From positions 536,001 through 600,000 of the forward strand of contig NW_019028997.1 of the NCBI RefSeq assembly GCF_002105155.1: 64,000 nucleotides of DNA. Direction: 5' to 3'. The position numbers and the translations under genes were made by a program. Shown here in pieces: positions 37,372 to 48,550 of this stretch. Source of the DNA: Lobosporangium transversale. Taxonomy: Eukaryota; Mortierellomycota; Mortierellomycetes; Mortierellales; Mortierellaceae. The notes under the pieces are model-generated. The model did no database searches and was not told the origin of the DNA. It saw only the letters and a program-made list of their open reading frames with translations. How positions within the stretch are numbered: the stretch's first letter is position 1; each line of letters begins with the position of its first letter.

Positions 37372-38630
37372 ATGGCAAACACCTATAGGTTTGGTCCGCA
37401 TATCATCCCAGCTAGCCAAATCTTCTTCAGGTCGAAGTACAGTCTAGGACTTGTCAACCTGAAGCCAATTCTTCCGTAAGAGTGATTTTTTTTTTTTTTT
37501 TTTATTTTTTTTTTATTTTTAAAAAAAGCAGGAATAAAATAAAAATTTTGTCCAAGCAATAACGCGTCAGGAAAGCACCACAGCGCCATAACAATATTGC
37601 ATTGTGATTATTATATTGTATATAACAGGGTCTCATACCTTGCTAATAACTTTTTTTTTTTTTTTTTTTTCTTGTTTTGTTTTTTGATCTTAGTGGCCGT
37701 AAGTTACTCCTTTAATTATCATGTATGCTTTCAAATCAAGAAAACCAAATTACAATGCATATTTATTTCTAATTATTAGATGTTTTGGTGATCAGCCGTC
37801 GCAGTGTGCCTCGATTCTTGGATTTGAATGCTGATGAGGTTAGTCAAACAGGAGGAGGAGGAGGAAAAAGGGTATACAAGTTTAAAGAAGATAAAGGTTT
37901 TTTTTATTTATTTATTTTATTTTCTGACTTTGGATTTTTTTTTTCTTAATTCTCCCATGATGCCTAATCAAGGTTAGTGACATGTTCCAGTCTGCCCAGC
38001 GTATTGGTAAGGTCATTGAGAAGGAGTATAATAGTACCTCTTTGACGATCGCATGCCAAGTAAGTCCTTTTTCTGAAAACAATATTTAAATAGTAGTAAA
38101 AACATTAGAAGAAAAAGATGTTTCTGATTAATTAATATCAACGCACTGGTCCTTTTCATTGATATACTTGATATACTTGATATGCTATTTTGCAGGACGG
38201 GCCACATGGTAAGAACGGGAAATGCTTTCTGTAGTCTCTTAATGAGGATTTTTTCCTTTTTTTTTTTTTTCTCCTTCTTCAAAGTAATAACCCTTGACAA
38301 TAATTAATCTATTGTATAACTAATATTTTTATCTTTAATTTTTTTTTAGCCGGACAATCTGTTCCTCATGTCCACGTTCATATTATCCCTCGACGGCTAG
38401 GGGATTTTGGCAATAACGATGATATATACGATGAGATTGCTCGTAATACTAAGGAGTATTTAACAAAAGACTCGGATTCAGTCGATATAGTAGGCATTGG
38501 AGCAGCATTGGCAGCACCTCCAGAGAAGAAAGGAGTGGATTTTGATGAACGGAAACCTCGATCTGAACAAGATATGGCCCAAGAAGCCACGCGATTGGCC
38601 GAATTATTGGATCAACACCAGCTGTCATAA
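37372..38630 (+). CDS. FHIT: FHIT-type bis(5'-adenosyl)-triphosphatase (HIT family)
   Basis: It hydrolyses Ap3A-type dinucleotides. Six exons are needed: 37372-37475, 37694-37698 (5 nt), 37780-37838, 37973-38059, 38196-38208 (13 nt) and 38350-38630. They give 182 residues with every junction in phase. The 5-nt exon (tggcc between ttag and gtaagt) supplies the conserved P-G-H: without it the frame after LKPIL does not continue into VLVISRRSV. The HIT triad is PHVHVH with histidines at residues 96, 98 and 100, close to the spacing in human [19 protein letters not shown] and [10 protein letters not shown] match the family N-terminus. The C-terminal tail is acidic/charged and variable. Two microexons in one short gene are unusual. 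Confidence 0.9.
37694..37698 (+). other. FHIT: 5-nt microexon of the FHIT gene
   Basis: tggcc is bounded by gatcttag and gtaagtta, both strong splice signals. It completes codon 35 (Pro) and encodes Gly36 and the first base of His37, the conserved PGH of HIT proteins. No other phase-compatible solution was found in the 304-nt interval between exons 1 and 3. Confidence 0.75.
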
Positions 38631-38959
38631 ATTATATAATAGAGTTGCTTTTTTTTTTTTTTTTTTTAGGAGTCAACTTGAGAAAAATATAAAGGCCCAT
38701 TTCCTCATATTAACAATGCTGGCTATTCTATTCAATAAGGCACGACTCAATTGCCTTTTACATGGCGATGACGCTTATTCAATATAAAAACAAATGCTAA
38801 TGAGGAATTGTAGAAGAACATGAGGATCCTCAACAAGGAGACAGTTTGAATTTCAAAAACTCAATAGATTTAAAGAAGCATCATGGCCCACAATTAGACT
38901 CTATCCAGCAATGGAATAGCTTTTTTTTTTTTTATATAAATATATTTTCATTTTTTAAC
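38631..38959. other. intergenic, downstream of FHIT
   Basis: It contains one T run near 38652 and another near 38922. No gene was seen. Confidence 0.4.
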
Positions 38960-39399
38960 TTTCCTCAAAAATATTAAATACGTCTTGGATCCATGGTCCA
39001 TGTGCGTGGAGCCATACATGCACTTTGTTGGTTGCATATGCCCGATTATTTGATTATTAGATTATACTATCCATGGATCGATATTTATGCCATGCATGGT
39101 ATTTACGATATCCATCTTATTCTCTATATCGTCCTAGTCCAAGCTGTTGGCCCAGAAGTAGAACATTTCCAATGGCCTCAATTCGCATTGCGGTAACTGA
39201 TTTCAGATCGTTTTTGTCATAGTGCTGCGCCACTTACTTTATCAGAGTAGAAACACTCTTATATCCTGTTTCAGAACTTTTGCAATTTCAAATCAACATA
39301 TATTTTTTAAGGAAAATAGCAACAACAGCAAAAATAACCCCCCCCCCCCTCCCCGCCACCCTCAATCGAGCCTCATCAGGCAATTGGATCCATCCATTC

Positions 39400-39435
<36 letters not shown>

Positions 39436-39500
39436 AAGGGTTTAATGATCTAAATTGGCTTATTTTGGTGACTAAATGGAAGACACCGTAGCCTGATATT
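38960..39500 (-). repeat. conserved 3' flank of LRR unit (copy 1)
   Basis: Related to 44220-44760 and, more weakly, 59830-60075. Shared blocks begin with cctcaa and tcttgg, then a 'catggtcc' region, then a 'cttactttat/cca' and 'agtagaaacactct' region and a T tract with tgaagggt. In two cases it lies 3' of a minus-strand LRR gene, so it marks the downstream end of a duplicated unit. Confidence 0.55.
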
Positions 39501-39622
39501 TTAATGATATTCTGATTCGATCACTGTCCACAGATTGAATGGTAGATCTAAACTCCTCTGCAGTACTTTATTTGGACTGAACTGTATTCCTTAGCTACTA
39601 TAATATTATTTCCAGGATCAAA

Positions 39623-42600
39623 TCACTCATATAAATGTGAGTACAGGTCCAAGTCAGTATCAAGGTCCAAACCGGCGTTAACCTCATTTGCCTCTATCAT
39701 TGCGACGCGCCCTTCATTCTCAATTGAGTTGTATCTCAAATACAGCTTTTTTAAAGTCCTATTAATCTTGAGCGCCTCAGACAGTGCCACAGCTCCTCCA
39801 TTCCCAATTGGGTTGTTATCCAGGTCCAAGGAGGTCAAAGTGCTATTAGTCTTGAGTGCCTCTGACAGTGCAAGAGCCCCCTCCTTCTCAATTGCGTTAC
39901 AATACAAGTTTAAAGTCGTCAAAGTACAGTTTGTCTTGAGTGCCTCTGATAGTGCAAGAGCTCCTTCATCCCCAGCTGAGTTGTTCGTCAAATCCAATGT
40001 AGTCAAAGTCCAGTTAGTCTTGAGTGCTCTTGACAGCGCCAGGACTCCTTCCTTCTTAATTGAGTTGCTACTCAAGTTCAGGGAGGTCAAAGTCCTCCTA
40101 GCCTTGAGTGCCTCTGATAGTGCAAGAGCCCCTTCATCCCCAATGGAGTTGTATCTCAAGTCTAGAGCAGTTAAAGTGGTGTTAGCCTTGAGGGCCTCTG
40201 ACAACGCCACAGCTCCTTCTTTCCTAATTGAGTTGGAACTCAAGTCCAAGGAGACCAAAGTAGAATTGGCCTTGAGTGCCTCTGACAGTGCAAGAACTCC
40301 TTCTTCCCCAATCGAGTTGCTTCCCAAGTCCAGAGTGGTCAAAGCAGTGTTAGTCTTGAGTGCCTCTGATAGCGCAAGAGCTCCTCCGTGCCCAATTGGG
40401 TTGTAATTCAAGTTCAAGGAGACCAAAGTGAGGTTAGCCTTGAGTGCCTCCGACAGTGAAAGAGCCCCTTCAGCCCCAATTGAGTTGCCTCCCAAGTTCA
40501 AATTGGTCAAAGTCCAGTTAGCCTTGAGTGCCTTCGATAGTGCAAGAGCCCCTTCCTTTCCAATTGAGGCATGATTCAAGTTCAAGGAGGTCAAAGTCGT
40601 ATTGGCCTTGAGCGCCTCTGAGATTGCACATGCGCCTTCCTCCCCGATTGGTTTGGAACTAAAATTTAAAGTAGTTAAGGTTGTGTTGATCTTCGATAGC
40701 AACAAAGCTCCTTCCTTTCCAAGTGGGCCGAAGTCCAAGTCTAAATTGAGCAAAGTTCTATTAACCTTGAGCGCCTCTAATAGTGCAAGAGCTCCTTCCT
40801 TCCCGATTGAATTGCCCATCAAATCCAATGTGGTCAAAGTCTTATTAGTCTTGAGCGCCTCTGACAGTGCCAGGGCTCCCCCATTGCCAATTGAGTTATC
40901 CCTCAAGTCCAAGGAGGTCAATGCTGGGTCAGCCTTGAGTGATTTTAAAAGCACTCGAAGTTCAGTAGTAGCCATCTTTCGAGGCCTCAGCCTAACGGAT
41001 AAATCCTTAAGGTATGGTGATCTTTTGGGTCGTAGATTGGAAAGTTCTATGAGATTCGGGGGTAGAACAATGTCAATTGTCCTTAAGTTGATAAGCTCCA
41101 TAATGCGAACAAGTATTTCATATCGCGTGGATGTTGAAAGCAATTTCCTGGTGGTGCTTTCTTGGAATTCTCCGAATTTAAGGTGAAGGGCTGATACGCT
41201 TGATCTTTTTATCACTTCTTCGAATGCTTCAAGATCAGCTTTGGTCCAGCTCCAGCTGAAGGTGATATCCAACTCGTAAACACGTCTTGCTTTGGCTAAC
41301 GCATCAAAGAATTCTCCAGCTGTAGTTCTAGACTTTAATGTAATAATCACTTTGCCGAGGTGCGAGTCATACTCGCCACCATTCCACTGCATTGTCTTTT
41401 CAAACGCCCTCTGTTCTTCTTCTCTATACGTCGAACGATAGTGATCAAGACAGACCCATTTGACATAGCCTGCTTCCGTCGTGATCCTGTACAAGTTGCC
41501 AAGTTGTTTGCCTTCGTCGGTAGTTTGAAGAAATGTATTTAGCTGTCGGAGATCAGCTCCTTCGAGTGCCTCACAGTTATCGATTGTGTTGATCTTGCTC
41601 AAGGCCGAATGCTCATCAGAGATTGCCTCCATATATTTGATTGAAGAATCAATAGCGGCACTGAAGTCCGAGGCTGGCGCGAGAGGATTAGCCAAGGGTG
41701 CCCCTATCTTGAGGCACTGTAAAAGGATGAACATGTACCTTCCATACTTGCGGAAGAACTCTGTGCTGTTTCGGATCTCATATCCTTCATGTTTGGCAAT
41801 ATGGATTTCGTTCCGTCTGCTTTTGCTTGCATCCACGGTGTGTTCTCCACATTCACATAGGAAATATAGGCGGACCTTGCTTCTCAGGGCATTCATTGGG
41901 TCCCACTTGGTGGTGTCGACAGGCAAGACTATAAAGAGTCGAGGGATCGGATATTCGTGTAGCTCGAAGTTCTGAATGAGGATAGCATTAGCGTGCTTTT
42001 GAAGGATGGCGAGTCTGTCTAAGGCCTGATGTTGCAGCTTAAGCATTTCATCGTCCTTCGCCTTCGCCTCCTGTTGCAGCTTAAACATTTCCATCTGCAT
42101 TTTAAGCATTTCGTCGTTCTTCTTCTTGGCTTCCTGTTGCAGTCTAAGTATCTCCGATTGTAGCTTAAGCACTTCGTCACTCTTTTTATCGATCTTTTGC
42201 AGCAGCTGTATACCCTTTTCAGAGCTGATCATATCGGTTTGTCCATTATTACGAGTAGTGAGGGATGAATTGAAAGGTGGGGTTGTCGTATTTGATAATG
42301 CTAAAGGAAGGTCTTGAGAGGCCAGATTTGTCGACTTCTCCAGGGAAGGTAAATCGGTGGCGGTGCTTGAGTTGTCGAACTGCGGTACCCATGTGATGAC
42401 GTCCAGGATCTTGCCAGGATAGAACGCAATGCGTGGGGGTTCGATTCTAATTGAACAAAAGAAAGAGACCATACCCAATTGAGTTTTTCACTTTTTTTTT
42501 TTTTTTTTTTTTTTTTTCTTTCAGGAAAGTTGATAAGACAGACACATTAGGCACAGTTATAAAATACTACTACCTGTTGCCATCAGAGTCTTCAAGGAAT

Positions 42601-42776
42601 GGGATGGGATGTCCATTCAACTTGAAGCGCAATGCATCTGGAAACACGTCTTGAATGTCTCTCAACTTTACATAAGATGACGAGCTGCCATTACTTGCAG
42701 AGGTGGAGGGAGTTCTGACACAAACTTCTTCAATGATGCCAGCATTTTGAAATCTTTGATATCGTTGAGTCATCAT
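39623..42776 (-). CDS. leucine-rich repeat (ribonuclease-inhibitor type) protein
   Basis: Exon 1 is 42776-42574 and exon 2 is 42446-39623 (phase-2 intron), giving 1008 residues. The N-terminal module (KLRDIQDVFPDALRFKLNGH, then IEPPRIAFYPGKILDVI) is shared with the 62-kb copy. A Lys/Gln/Met-rich heptad segment (residues ~145-217) predicts a coiled coil. A central domain follows with ELHEYPIPRLFIVLP and VRLYFLCECGEHT, known to me only as conserved in fungal proteins of unknown role. The C-terminal ~420 residues are 15 LRRs of about 28 residues with the pattern LDLxxNSIGxEGALALSEAL. One repeat (LLLSKINTTL) is shorter by about five residues. There is no signal peptide or membrane segment. The likely role is intracellular scaffolding or recognition, with no NB-ARC seen. 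Confidence 0.85.
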
Positions 42777-42868
42777 GGAGGTAATTTGATGGATGATGAT
42801 GAAAAGGATGAAAGGATGAAACAGATGAAAAGACTCCTTCCATTTTATGGGTGCATGAGATGCATTGA

Positions 42869-42903
<35 letters not shown>

Positions 42904-44200
42904 CCGCAGGATAGGTCTTTGTCTAGATGAATAGTCTCTTGTGATTAGATGGATCCTTCTGTCAGAGCTGGCCACTTTGTTGTACATACAGCTAGCAAGA
43001 AAGACAGTTTGGTTCAGAAAAACAAAGATCTGAAATGGATATGAAAAGAAGCATTCACTTCAGACCCATTTCATGCAATGCCAACCATAACCACATTGAC
43101 CTCTTGAACAAAAAGTGAATACATTCATTCTTGACTGATGAAGTTTGTTGCAAGCATTGCAATAAAGCTGCTCAAGTGGCTGAAGATACTTTCCTCCGTT
43201 TAGAGTTCAATCAGACCCTGAAAACGATGGTAGGCCCTGAAATGGAATGCAAATACACCATTCCCTGTTGTAGAAATGGAAAGAAAGTCGCCTTTATCCA
43301 CAAATGAAGGGACGGAGGTCTGAAAGGATAGTGTCTGAATGCAAAGGGATCCCTTTACCCTTTCTAAAAAGATGTTGCATTGACTGGCAAGTAAGAAATA
43401 AGGTATTAGCAGTATATCCATACTCAAAACCAAAATACACTGTAATGTTGATAGGATAATATCATCCTCATATATTCTTCTCTCACCAGTCGACTTTGCT
43501 GGTGCTTTTTTTTTTTTTTTTTTTTTTTAACTTCAATTTTGAGGTCAGGTACATTAGCATTTAGTACAATCATGCCTTTGAACACGCTAAACATAGGCCC
43601 ATCTGTTTACAAAGCAGAAAAGCTCTTGTTTTATTGTTGCTAATGTTTTTTTTTTTTTTGTGTTGTTATTGTTGTTAAGAAAGCAGTGTTGGATTAATGA
43701 GCGTATCTGAGTATCAGAAGAGAACAAAAAAGACAAAGACAAAGGAGAGGTTGGTGGAAATATTACTGGTGTACTAGTGTAACTGGTGAACAAACGACAG
43801 TTCGAATGTCACTATAAGCGCCACCAAATAATTAGTGGCGTTTGCCTTCATGCCACTATAAATTTATCAGGGGAGGAGAGCCTTATTTATGTAATGTTAC
43901 GCGTTCTTTAGGATCAAATAATCACCCGCTTGATGCTGACATAGTTTGTAGATAAGGATGTTATATGGCGACAGTAAAGGGAGTTGATATCAAGGCTGAG
44001 AACCAAAAGCTGGCATACTTTGCATTCCTCTATTGCATAAACATTAAGACTGGTTACCCGCCTGTAGAGCTCAGTGTTACAATACAATACTAATAACCTT
44101 TACGGCAACACTGGTTCAAGTTGTCCATAAAAAAAAAGAAAAGAAAATTACGAGGACAGAGATAATACGACTTTTACAGCCGTAAACATCCATGATTTGT
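42777..44200. other. upstream of LRR gene, no other gene recognised
   Basis: The first ~100 nt match the region upstream of the LRR pseudogene (gatgatgatgaaaagga). A hairpin with cgccac/gtggcg arms lies near 43820-43850, and T tracts near 42870 and 43506. No protein family was seen. Confidence 0.4.
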
Positions 44201-44214
44201 CAGTCTGATGCATT

Positions 44215-45215
44215 TTTTTTTTTATTTTTTTATTTTTTTAATTTTCCTCAATAAATATCATCTTGGGCCTATGGTCCGTGCGCATTGGACTATATTTATT
44301 TGACTATACCTGCTTGATTTTTTTTTTTATTAGTCAATGTCATTCAGAAAACGATGTTTATGGATGTTTACGATGTCAATCTTATTCTGTGTACGATTGT
44401 GATGCACGTTGTTGACCTTGGAAGAAAACCCATCCAACGAGCTCAAATCCCTTTATGGTACTTTCAATATCAAGCCCCTCACAGTATTGCACCTCTTACT
44501 TTACCAAAGTAGGAGTGCTCTAGTTTTCTGTTCCAGTGCTTGTCAAGTGCTTCTGCGGCTTCATAGGTTTTTTAAGGGAACAAATACATTTAATATATTT
44601 TTTTTGAACCTCATTAGTCAATCAAATCCATTATTTACCTTTTTTTATTTTTTATTGTTCCCTTTTTTGAAGGGTGAAATGGTCCATATTGACTTATTTT
44701 GGTGTTGGGTGGTAGGAGTCGTATCCAGGTCTCCTATTGGAGCTTCGGTCCAACCGCTCTTCATAGCTTGAACAATAAGGCTAAAATCCCCTACAAAGCT
44801 TGGATCCTCTTGCATCTAAAGTCGCTTCAGCTTGTAACTCTGTAGAAGCAGATAAGACAGAGATGTCTCCTTTATGAAAAAAGTAAGAGCAGCTTTTGTT
44901 CAGACAAAAACACAAGACAGATCACTTTCTCTGCGATGATTTTTTTTTTTTTTTTTTTTTTTTGCTAATTTGTCTCTTCTCTTCTGCTCAGTCCAGCTGT
45001 ATAGGAAAGAGTTCCTAGTGAAGCTAACATGGTTTATCAAAAACATTCTCAGCTAGAGAGAGAAGGAAAGAGAAAGAGAGAGGGGTATTTATAATTCATT
45101 CGGATGTACCACACTTAGAAGAGCGATTCGCGTAAATAGTTCTCCATATTTGGATCTATGCGGTCTGTGGAAGCATTTGCACGGCGCTTGGAAACGCGAC
45201 AAAAAAAAAGGAAAT
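44215..45215 (-). pseudogene. LRR unit reduced to its 3' and 5' flanks
   Basis: 44220-44760 matches the 3' flank at 38960-39500. 44890-45215 matches 63255-63530, upstream of the LRR pseudogene: shared blocks are gagagagag/gagtatt, a cattxggatg block, agagcga, and gcttggaaacgcgacaaaa. Both are in the same orientation as in the complete units, but no LRR coding sequence lies between them. It is most simply a third unit whose body was deleted. Confidence 0.5.
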
Positions 45216-45358
45216 GACTAGAAGGAAGCTATGTGGAAGAATAAAGCTGGGGACGGTTATGAAGTTTACGCTGCGCTCATCCGCACCTGCAAGTCCTCAA
45301 AAAGCGTCATTTTTATACTCTGGTTATATGAAAACCTACTGAATTTACCAATGAAAAT

Positions 45359-45391
<33 letters not shown>

Positions 45392-45519
45392 TTCATTTTT
45401 GACTATTACAGTAAATATCTATATTTATGGGTTTTCAAGAGTACTGGAGTAAGGAAAAGCATCGGTAATGATGGGGAGAAGGAGTCATAGAGGCATGTGA
45501 AGTAAACGAGATGTATCTG

Positions 45520-45905
45520 CCTTGCGGCAGCCAAGCGTTCATAATGATATTGCTTTTGATCCTTCGATGTCGGTTCTTCCTATCATACTGGAGCAGAAAT
45601 CAGTAAGCGTTGGATTGTTCACCCACTAATAGGGAACGTGAGCTGTGTTTAGACTGCCGTAAGGCAGCTTAATATTATTCGTCTGATGAAATGTTGTTGC
45701 ATTAGTAGTACGAGAGGAACCGTTCATTCGGATAAATGGTATTTGGTCCTGCCTGGCCAGGCAGTAGCCCGAAGCTAATATCCGTTGGATTATGGCTGAA
45801 CGCCTCTAAGTCGGGATCCGTGCTAGAGCGCGGCGGTTACTGCCTTTTCTGACAATTAGTTGAATACAAATAGTGCTTCGGCTCCTGAATCATGCTACGC
45901 GGAGC
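45520..45905 (+). rRNA. diverged 3' fragment of large-subunit (25S/28S) rRNA
   Basis: It contains long stretches of the conserved LSU 3' region: ttttgatccttcgatgtcgg, gcgttggattgttcaccc, actaatagggaacgtgagct, the sarcin-ricin loop agtacgagaggaacc, and ggattatggctgaacgcctc followed by taagtc. Many substitutions and small gaps relative to normal fungal rRNA, and no other rDNA nearby, show that it is an isolated, non-functional fragment. Confidence 0.85.
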
Positions 45906-46188
45906 CAATATCCAGGGCTAAAAGTCTTGTGTGGTGCCTGCCAATGTTAATTTCCAATATTGGAAGATATATATCCATTGCAAGCGAGTTTAAAGCAGTG
46001 CTGCACTATAAGTCGTAGTGTAGCCTTGCCGCTACAGATTTGTCTCAAAGAACAAACATTTCTCTCTCCTTGTTACTTTACTTTGTATTATTGTAAACTG
46101 GAAGGGGTGGCTCAAGGAGCAGGCTATGGTAACTATGAAAGTGATGAATAAAGTTATGGGTATCGATTATGGTGATTCAGGATCGCTT

Positions 46189-47733
46189 TTACAAGATCTC
46201 GGAGAGTATTTTTTTTGCGACCTTCAAATTCTTGTTAGAAATCGCTTTGGAGAACTCATTCGAAAGGTCTGAAAGAACTTTCTCTGCCTCTTCATTGCCA
46301 GTGACAACAAGTTCTCTACTGCCCGGAAAAAGACCAAGCAGTCTCCTTGTAATATTTGCAGCCTCTGAGTGGTCGTCTTGCTGCGGTTCTTCAATGTCAC
46401 AAAAATGCAGAGTAATCTTGGCCTCCTTGTTTTGCCTTGCCCTTATTGCAAGGCTCCGAAAGACAAGACTAAGAGGTACCTTGTACTGCGAGAGTGAGAA
46501 AATGGTAACAGGCGTTAAGTAGAGTGAGCCATATCCCAGCAATGCTTCCCGACGTGCTGTATAGGTGGTAGGATGACCAAACCCACTTCTTACTTGTGCG
46601 AGGCCAAGGATGTCACTTGAGAGCAATCCTGGATCTTGAACTTCGTTTTTAATGAACATTTTAGTTGATCGATCCACCTTGAATGCAGCACATCGATTGG
46701 GACCTACAAAAGCGAATGTTTGGTTTCCCTGAGACTTGTCGTTGTTTTTGTATAAACCTGAGGTAATAAGATAATTGCAGGCTCTTGCTCCAATAACAAG
46801 TTTATTGCGTTTGTATCGGTCGTGGACTAAAGTAATCTTGATTCTTGCTTTGTATTGTGTCGCTTCAGAATCAATGGGGATACTGGATGGGGAAGCATTT
46901 TCAGACTCTGCATGTGGGTCGCTTATTGTATCTCGAGCATATACCTCAGCACAAAGGATTTTTAAGGTACTTTTTCCCGTTTGCAAAATAGCACCGACAA
47001 CTCGCCTCAACCCATTGATTCCACCGGACTCAATCTCGGACATGTGCTCTACAGTTATTTCTCGATGGGTTGTGAATATATCGTCATTTTCCACGGAATG
47101 GTAACCGTCGGAAGGATTTATTTCTGAGATAATATATTCAGGCTTGAGGGCTTTTCGGAAAAAATCGAGCGACTGTAGCGGAAATATCCCTGCTTCCAAT
47201 CCTCCTTTGGAGCAGATTTTGAATACACCCGCTTGCATTGATCCTACAGTCGCCTCGAACATTTTAGGTGGCACATCCCCACGAATCCTCTTTAAAAGCT
47301 TTTGATCCTCCATGTGGTCTTTCACTCGTTTCCTTTGACATGTTCCTTCGGATATTCCAGACTTAATGCTTTCATTGTCAGTATTTTCACTTTCAGTTAG
47401 ATCATCCTCGGAAGAGACTTGTGTAAGGCTTTGCTTATCTGCTGTTAGTGTATTCTCTTGAAAAACCTGCGTACAGTCATATGCAACTGCGGTGTCCACA
47501 CACTGCTTTGAGCCATCATTTGTGAGACCAGTTGTCCCATGCTCCATTTCATCCCGCACGACGCACACATCGACCGCATTAGCAGATTTGGAGTGGATTT
47601 TCATGAAGTGCCTTCGAGCTTTTTTCTTAGAAATCGTACATAAACAGACAGGACAAACCACGCGATCCCCCTTGTAGCTTCCTTTGGGAACATTATCAAA
47701 TACAATCTCTTTGTCCCCAATGTGAATTTCCAT
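46189..47733 (-). CDS. unrecognised protein with N-terminal C2H2-like finger
   Basis: 514 residues from ATG 47733 (MEIHIGDKEIV); an upstream in-frame extension through poly-Phe is unlikely because it comes from an A tract. The N-terminus has CPVC followed by SKKKARRHFMKIH (C-x2-C-x11-H-x4-H), a plausible zinc finger. A Ser/Glu/Asp-rich linker with a basic cluster (RKRVKDHMEDQKLLKRIRG) follows. The remaining ~330 residues look globular (GGINGLRRVVGAILQTGKST; KITLVHDRYKRNKLVIGARA; LLGYGSLYLTPVTIFSLSQY) and end in a charged helix. I recognise no family. A partial, internally deleted copy with the same flank is at 58.4 kb, so the gene lies within duplicated DNA. It is preceded by the 27-bp minisatellite. 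Confidence 0.65.
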   Translation of the reverse strand: MEIHIGDKEIVFDNVPKGSYKGDRVVCPVCLCTISKKKARRHFMKIHSKSANAVDVCVVRDEMEHGTTGLTNDGSKQCVDTAVAYDCTQVFQENTLTADKQSLTQVSSEDDLTESENTDNESIKSGISEGTCQRKRVKDHMEDQKLLKRIRGDVPPKMFEATVGSMQAGVFKICSKGGLEAGIFPLQSLDFFRKALKPEYIISEINPSDGYHSVENDDIFTTHREITVEHMSEIESGGINGLRRVVGAILQTGKSTLKILCAEVYARDTISDPHAESENASPSSIPIDSEATQYKARIKITLVHDRYKRNKLVIGARACNYLITSGLYKNNDKSQGNQTFAFVGPNRCAAFKVDRSTKMFIKNEVQDPGLLSSDILGLAQVRSGFGHPTTYTARREALLGYGSLYLTPVTIFSLSQYKVPLSLVFRSLAIRARQNKEAKITLHFCDIEEPQQDDHSEAANITRRLLGLFPGSRELVVTGNEEAEKVLSDLSNEFSKAISNKNLKVAKKILSEIL

Positions 47734-47752
47734 GGTACAATGTCTTCTAATG

Positions 47753-47783
<31 letters not shown>

Positions 47784-47831
47784 AAAAACATTGCCTGCAT
47801 CCGGACAAACAACAGGAATTGAGAGGTTACA

Positions 47832-48550
47832 GGGGACACCATACTAAAAAACATAAGAGGGGACACCATACTAAAAAACATAAGAGGGGACACCATACTA
47901 AAAAACATAAGAGGGGACACCATACTAAAAAACATAAGAGGGGACACCATACTAAAAAACATAAGAGGGGACACCATACTAAAAAACATAAGAGGGGACA
48001 CCATACTAAAAAACATAAGAGGGGACACCATACTAAAAAACATAAGAGGGGACACCATACTAAAAAACATAAGAGGGGACACCATACTAAAAAACATAAG
48101 AGGGGACACCATACTAAAAAACATAAGAGGGGACACCATACTAAAAAACATAAGAGGGGACACCATACTAAAAAACATAAGAGGGGACACCATACTAAAA
48201 AACATAAGAGGGGACACCATACTAAAAAACATAAGAGGGGACACCATACTAAAAAACATAAGAGGGGACACCATACTAAAAAACATAAGAGGGGACACCA
48301 TACTAAAAAACATAAGAGGGGACACCATACTAAAAAACATAAGAGGGGACACCATACTAAAAAACATAAGAGGGGACACCATACTAAAAAACATAAGAGG
48401 GGACACCATACTAAAAAACATAAGAGGGGACACCATACTAAAAAACATAAGAGGGGACACCATACTAAAAAACATAAGAGGGGACACCATACTAAAAAAC
48501 ATAAGAGGGGACACCATACTAAAAAACATAAGAGGGGACACCATACTAAA
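47832..48550. repeat. 27-bp minisatellite, 26 full copies plus a partial
   Basis: The unit is ggggacaccatactaaaaaa plus cataaga. The first unit starts at 47832 and the last, partial one at 48534: 702 nt = 26 x 27. Copies are essentially identical, indicating recent expansion or homogenisation. Three degenerate units occur beside the related gene copy at about 58960-59030. Because 27 is a multiple of 3 and no stop falls in the unit, both strands stay open: the plus strand would give GHHTKKHKR repeats. Confidence 0.93.

Noticed and set aside
39729..40406. 225-codon open frame on the plus strand rich in LSASDSA repeats
   Set aside because: It is the antisense shadow of the LRR repeats; the periodicity comes from the 84-nt LRR units.
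47832..48550. 27-bp repeat array as a CRISPR-like array
   Set aside because: The units are contiguous with no unique spacers, and the genome is eukaryotic; it is a minisatellite.
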